Made by a program: the position numbers and the translations under genes. 64,000 nt of DNA from Dolomedes plantarius (lineage: Eukaryota > Arthropoda > Arachnida > Araneae > Dolomedidae): contig OU015492.1 of the NCBI GenBank assembly GCA_907164885.2, positions 206,546,493-206,610,492 of the forward strand. The letters are read 5' to 3'. Below are positions 60,208 through 64,000 of this stretch, in pieces. The notes beneath the pieces were generated by a model. The model made no database searches and had not been told where the DNA came from. It worked only from the letters and a program-made list of their open reading frames with translations. How positions within the stretch are numbered: position 1 is the first letter of the stretch; every line of letters starts with the position of its first letter.

Positions 60208-60666
60208 AAATATCATATACTGTTTCATAGAAAATGCACTGCTATATTTTTTTTTAGTGAAAATATTGTGCAAATATTTTCATTCATCGAAATATACAGA
60301 CACGCATTTTCCCAATATTTTAGATTTAATAGAAAGCCGCAAAACCGTTATATAAGATCCTATCCTTATAAGTTCAAGGTTATTAATTTGAAATATGTTT
60401 GCAAAATTTTACCGGGATTGATACTAGATGCCGTTTTTAAAAGTCAATCTCTATTTTCTTTTTTCATTTTTGCCCGTTTTGAATATCGGAAAGGGATGGT
60501 TGCAGTTTGTGTGATCAACAATATTTGACCCTGAAAATAAGCGTGCGTTTGCAGCAAAACATTCAAAATGAATACAAACATAATGCGAAATTAAACAATT
60601 CGGGATGCAATTTAGGAAAATGAAATATATAATGTTATGTTATTACTTTTAGTTTCTTACGAGCAT

Positions 60667-60707
60667 CGGAAAATATTTGCACGCTTTAAGGGTGCAAATA
60701 TTTTCCG
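60667..60707. other. perfect 16-bp stem hairpin
   Basis: CGGAAAATATTTGCAC pairs perfectly with GTGCAAATATTTTCCG across a 9-base loop; three further base pairs (one G-U) extend it. Too short for a typical microRNA precursor. Confidence 0.6.
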
Positions 60708-61478
60708 GTGACAAGGGACTTTCAAACTCGTTTTTTGAAAATTTTCGATATTTTACTCTATATAAAAGAGGATCATTAATATTTTCTTTACTACGTTGAA
60801 GGCACTTGCAATTCCCAAATAAGTTTCTCTGGGGAAGAATATGAACTATTTTTCAAAAAATTCTTCAAAATTGCTAGAATTTTCAAAATATTCCATGCGC
60901 CTTAATTTAAATCTGGTTTCTTCCAAATTTTACACGATTGTTATTTAACGAATTTGTCCCGAAACAGTGGTATCCTTTTTTGAAACTACAAATATTTTTG
61001 AAATTTATATACCCCGAAATAAAGTAGAAATATGCAAAAACATTAAAAAAAAATAACAGACATATTTTTAAAAAATTATTTTTCACTTTTGATTCATACA
61101 AAAAAATATTCAATGCACACGTATGTTTATACATATATGGTAAACCCTGTAATGAAAAATTGAAGATTTTTAAATCTATGGAATGCGCATGGAGCATATT
61201 GAAAAATTTTTATCATTTTTGAAGAAAATTTGAAAAAACAGGCATTATTCTGCATAAAAAACCTTATTTGGGATTCTAAGGGTCTTAATGTAGTCAAAAT
61301 AATATTAATTACTCTCATACTGTATATAGAGTTGAAAATTAAAAATTTGAAGTTGAATGCACCTTGTCCCCTTAATGTAAAATTATTGCCCCGTATGTGA
61401 GGGGAGGGAGGAATGGGGGAGGTATTGCAGCGACAAGTGTCTAAATAAATAAAGCCAAAAACCTGAACATTTGCTTAC
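60708..61478. other. probable intron start region (minus-strand gene)
   Basis: AT-rich DNA immediately downstream, in gene direction, of the splice donor at 61478. No coding frame resembling a second exon was found here. Confidence 0.4.
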
Positions 61479-61557
61479 CTTGGACAAGCACGATGCACCG
61501 CAGAAATGCCAGCATCCACATCAGTCTAATCCAAAACATTATTTTAATCCAGTACAT
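61479..61557 (-). CDS. first coding exon of an unidentified secreted or membrane protein
   Basis: Read on the minus strand, the frame is closed upstream by TAA nine codons before an ATG at 61557. A second in-frame ATG is at 61539. The exon codes 26 residues plus one base and ends CCAAG|GTAAGC, a strong donor. The peptide starts MYWIKIMFWIRL and continues with the hydrophobic stretch MWMLAFL..CIVLVQ, matching a signal peptide or signal anchor. Such a short first exon ending just after a signal sequence is common in animal cell-surface and secreted proteins, often before a very long intron. No later exon was recognised in the window, so the protein family is unknown. Either ATG could be used; both have A at -3. 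Confidence 0.5.
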
Positions 61558-61866
61558 AGTCAATTCCTGAAGATTTTTTTACAAAAATTCGAGTCCTAAA
61601 GACATCAAAACTCTGCGACCATCCGACTTCGGTAGGCACAAAATTCCAAACAGAGAGGGACTTCCGAACAAACTCATGGAAAAATCGCCGTCCGCAAAAA
61701 GCGCCGGGACAGAGTAGGGAACCTTCCGCCAGCACCGCTTCTCCGGATCGTTTGGCGTTTTGGAAAAACTGTTCACTCCGCGCGGCTCGCTCGCTACCTT
61801 GGGGTCTTTTCCTCTCTGTAACCTGAAACGGAGTTGCCATGGGAACCGATGCTTGGGCCACACTCA
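61558..61866 (-). promoter_or_regulatory. GC-rich 5' leader/promoter region with overlapping upstream ORF
   Basis: This segment is the most CpG-rich part of the window (GCGCCGGGAC, CCGCGCGGCTCGC) and lies directly upstream of the signal-peptide exon. On the minus strand an ATG at about 61839 opens a frame of about 98 codons that stops at 61544-61546, just past the main ATG, so it would be an overlapping upstream ORF if transcription starts above it. Alternative splice signals (CGCG|GTGAGTG and CCGTTTCAG|G) suggest a possible extra 5' UTR splice. No TATA box is obvious, in keeping with a CpG-type promoter. Confidence 0.4.
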
Positions 61867-62870
61867 CCGCGGATTAGGAGAGGGGTGGACGGTGGGAGCC
61901 GTGAGAGAAGTGTTTTATTTCGGGGTATGAATGAGTGATATGGATTAATTCGGGTTCGGTGTGTGTGTGTGTGTGCTCAGTGTTTGTTTAGTTTTTGGTG
62001 AGCCCAAAATAGGAAATTCGATCTAGTGAATGAACTCGCGAACACAGAAATAATGGACACTTGAGCGCAATCGGCCTCTAGTGTTGCCGTCAAAACAGCC
62101 GATTAGTCCGTCAAACAGGGAGAAAAAAGATATTTCGGGAGGGATGTGAAAAAGGAATTAATGTACATACCAGTGTCGGTGAAGATTTGATAATTTTTAG
62201 AAACTAAAGCAACATTTGTCAAATTATGTGGGGGGAACAGGTTTTTTAGCTAACGCTTTGACTGAAGACATGATTTCAACGTATTCGATAAAAAAAAAGA
62301 CAATATTTTAATTATATTTTAGCTTAAATAAACTAAAAGAATTATCTAGAGAAATTAGGAAAAACTTACAAAATTAACTGTAAAATAGATTAAAATAATC
62401 TCTTTTTTAATTCCGAAGGCCCAAACAGTCAAATTATGTGGGGAAAGGGATAAACTGATCCGAACTGATTTACCACTACTATGATGAAAAATAATCAATT
62501 TTCGAATGCTGTTTGTTGTTTCTTTACGACTACGAGAAATTTTTAAATAAAAAATAGAATATTACGAAGTAGGCAAGCAAAAATTAAAGCCAAACGATAT
62601 TTTAAATGCAACCACAATTCAAAAATAAAAATAAAGCGCCAGACGATAATTTTAATTATGAATTTATCCGAAAATATTTCAGTGTACGATGACTTTTGTT
62701 AGCTAAAGTTTTTGTTACTTTTTGATTACTGGTTTCTTAAATATAAAGTTTTACTGTGTTTTCAAAATATTTCATGTTTTTTTGTTAAGAATAGATTATA
62801 GATCTTATTATTAAATACCCATTCTGAAATATTCATTTTAATTAATGGATAGACTCCTATTTCATTGAAA
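61867..62870. other. upstream flank of minus-strand gene; AT-rich DNA
   Basis: 61,930-62,110 is mixed composition with a short (GT)n and could be proximal regulatory DNA. 62,200-62,870 is AT-rich; 62,600-62,700 resembles the old duplication at 57-58.5 kb. Confidence 0.4.
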
Positions 62871-62905
62871 TTCGTAAGTGTACGAACACTTTTGGGAGCC
62901 ACTGT
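62871..62905. mobile_element. Tc1/mariner-like terminal fragment
   Basis: On the minus strand TACAGTGGCTCCCAAAAGTG followed by TTCGTACACTTACGAA resembles a Tc1/mariner terminal inverted repeat beginning TA-CAGTG. No partner end was found, so this is a single-ended remnant or chance match. Confidence 0.4.
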
Positions 62906-63196
62906 ATATATTATATAGCCACTGTATTTTCAAGATTCGAATAACAAATCGTTCTGCGTATGCATTGTTTGCAAGTTCAGAAATTTGTTACTTGACTCCT
63001 GAAGAAGGCTGTTTTTAAAATATTCCTTTCAAAACTCGATCCAAGTATCTCACCTATATCATTATAAATACATTTTTTTCATTACACTGAAAATAATTAT
63101 AAAAATTAGTTCGTTAAAGGTTTTTCTCGTTGGATTAAACAGAGGAAGCTGAACAAAACAAAATAAAAAAATAGTTTTACAATTCGAGTATTATGT
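62906..63196. other. AT-rich non-coding stretch
   Basis: Nothing recognised between the terminal fragment and the compound microsatellite. Confidence 0.6.
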
Positions 63197-63300
63197 ATAC
63201 ACACACACACACACATACACGCACGCACACACGCATACGCACATACACACACACACATACACACACACACATATATATATATATGTGTGTGTGTGTGTAT
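63197..63300. repeat. compound (CA)n-(TA)n-(TG)n microsatellite
   Basis: A CA-rich tract with CG and TA interruptions, then TA, then TG repeats. The CA and TG ends are complementary, so the tract can fold on itself. Confidence 0.95.
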
Positions 63301-64000
63301 TACTCGGCGAACTCAAATGTTCTTAAATAAGCTGGCATTTTTATTCTTTTGCAATAATTAAAAAGAAAAGATTACCAATATAGATTCTTATTTAAATATA
63401 TTTAAAGTTAGTATCATTACCAAAAATTTTCGGAGCAATCTTCATAAATAAGAAAATAATATCACTAAATTTCGTACAATTTCCAATTAAATACAACAGT
63501 TTAGAAGATAAAAATATGATAATATTTTAGACATGTTGAGAACGTTAGAAGAAATAAAAAAGTTGTGAACCCTGCATGATATTTCCTAAGGTCTAAATTT
63601 TTAATATCTGAAATCATACACATATTAGATAAGAACAAATGAACAGGTAGTATCATACCAGATAACATGGGACCATGTGCGTTTTACTTGCATAAAAGAA
63701 CATGTAGGCTTACGGAAATGTTAGGTTACCGTGTTATACCATAAATACCACAAATTTTATTTGACTGTGTAATAAGTCAACAGAAAAAAAAGTACTGTTA
63801 AGCTGAATAAAGAATCTTAACAGAGGTATCATATTTATCCTTTCAATGCAAATGCGCTGTTTAAATGAAACATATAGTAATATTTGAAAGAGTAAGTTAA
63901 AATATGAAAGAAAATATATGATGAAAAGTGAAAAAAAATTAAATGGTTTAAAAATAATTTAAACTTAATATTTTCAAAAGTCTGATTGCAGTAAGAATAT
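63301..64000. other. AT-rich non-coding stretch to window end
   Basis: No gene, RNA or mobile element recognised. Confidence 0.6.

Overview
This is AT-rich, gene-poor eukaryotic nuclear DNA full of microsatellites. It carries tRNA-derived SINE-like repeats, many short cut-and-paste DNA transposons and spliceosomal-type introns. It looks like an animal genome, most plausibly an arthropod; an arachnid is possible, but nothing in the sequence fixes the species. No ordinary multi-exon housekeeping gene could be read, and most open frames are chance frames, simple repeats or transposon pieces.

The host-gene evidence is limited. (1) At 61.48-61.87 kb on the minus strand there is a probable first coding exon: an upstream in-frame stop, two nearby ATGs, a signal-peptide-like hydrophobic stretch and a good splice donor, preceded by a GC-richer leader with a long overlapping upstream ORF. 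No following exon was recognised, so much of the window may be a long first intron. (2) At 33.9-34.55 kb on the plus strand there is a candidate tiny gene. It has a CTCF-like motif, a TATA box, a non-coding first exon, two short introns with consensus borders and a 50-codon frame.

Mobile DNA is the main content. Nine elements with hAT-type ends were delimited, eight with perfect 8-bp target-site duplications (TSDs): 2.2, 7.0, 27.3, 29.1 (TSD damaged), 30.2, 32.1, 43.3, 44.5 and 55.9 kb. Two keep decayed transposase C-termini. A pogo/Tigger-like element at 46.0 kb has its end tandemly triplicated with flanking DNA. Two SINE families were found: A at 19.3 and 37.0 kb, and B at 24.5, 30.2 and 41.5 kb. 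Two LTR-like promoter-bearing repeats occur as inverted pairs (21.4/39.3 kb and 41.6/50.3 kb). An element starting CTAGCGG occurs at 7.75 and 17.4 kb. Another repeat carrying paired CRE sites occurs at 18.4 and 35.3 kb; the second copy sits in one half of a tandem duplication, so the other half preserves the empty site.

The most striking structure is an apparently perfect inverted repeat with 176-bp arms and a 13-bp loop at 19,550-19,914. Other notable features are a four-copy ~230-bp tandem array at 8.57-9.49 kb and two pairs of diverged non-coding segments (6.5/11.85 kb and 20.65/25.61 kb). Several GC-richer, non-repetitive stretches look like candidate regulatory DNA.
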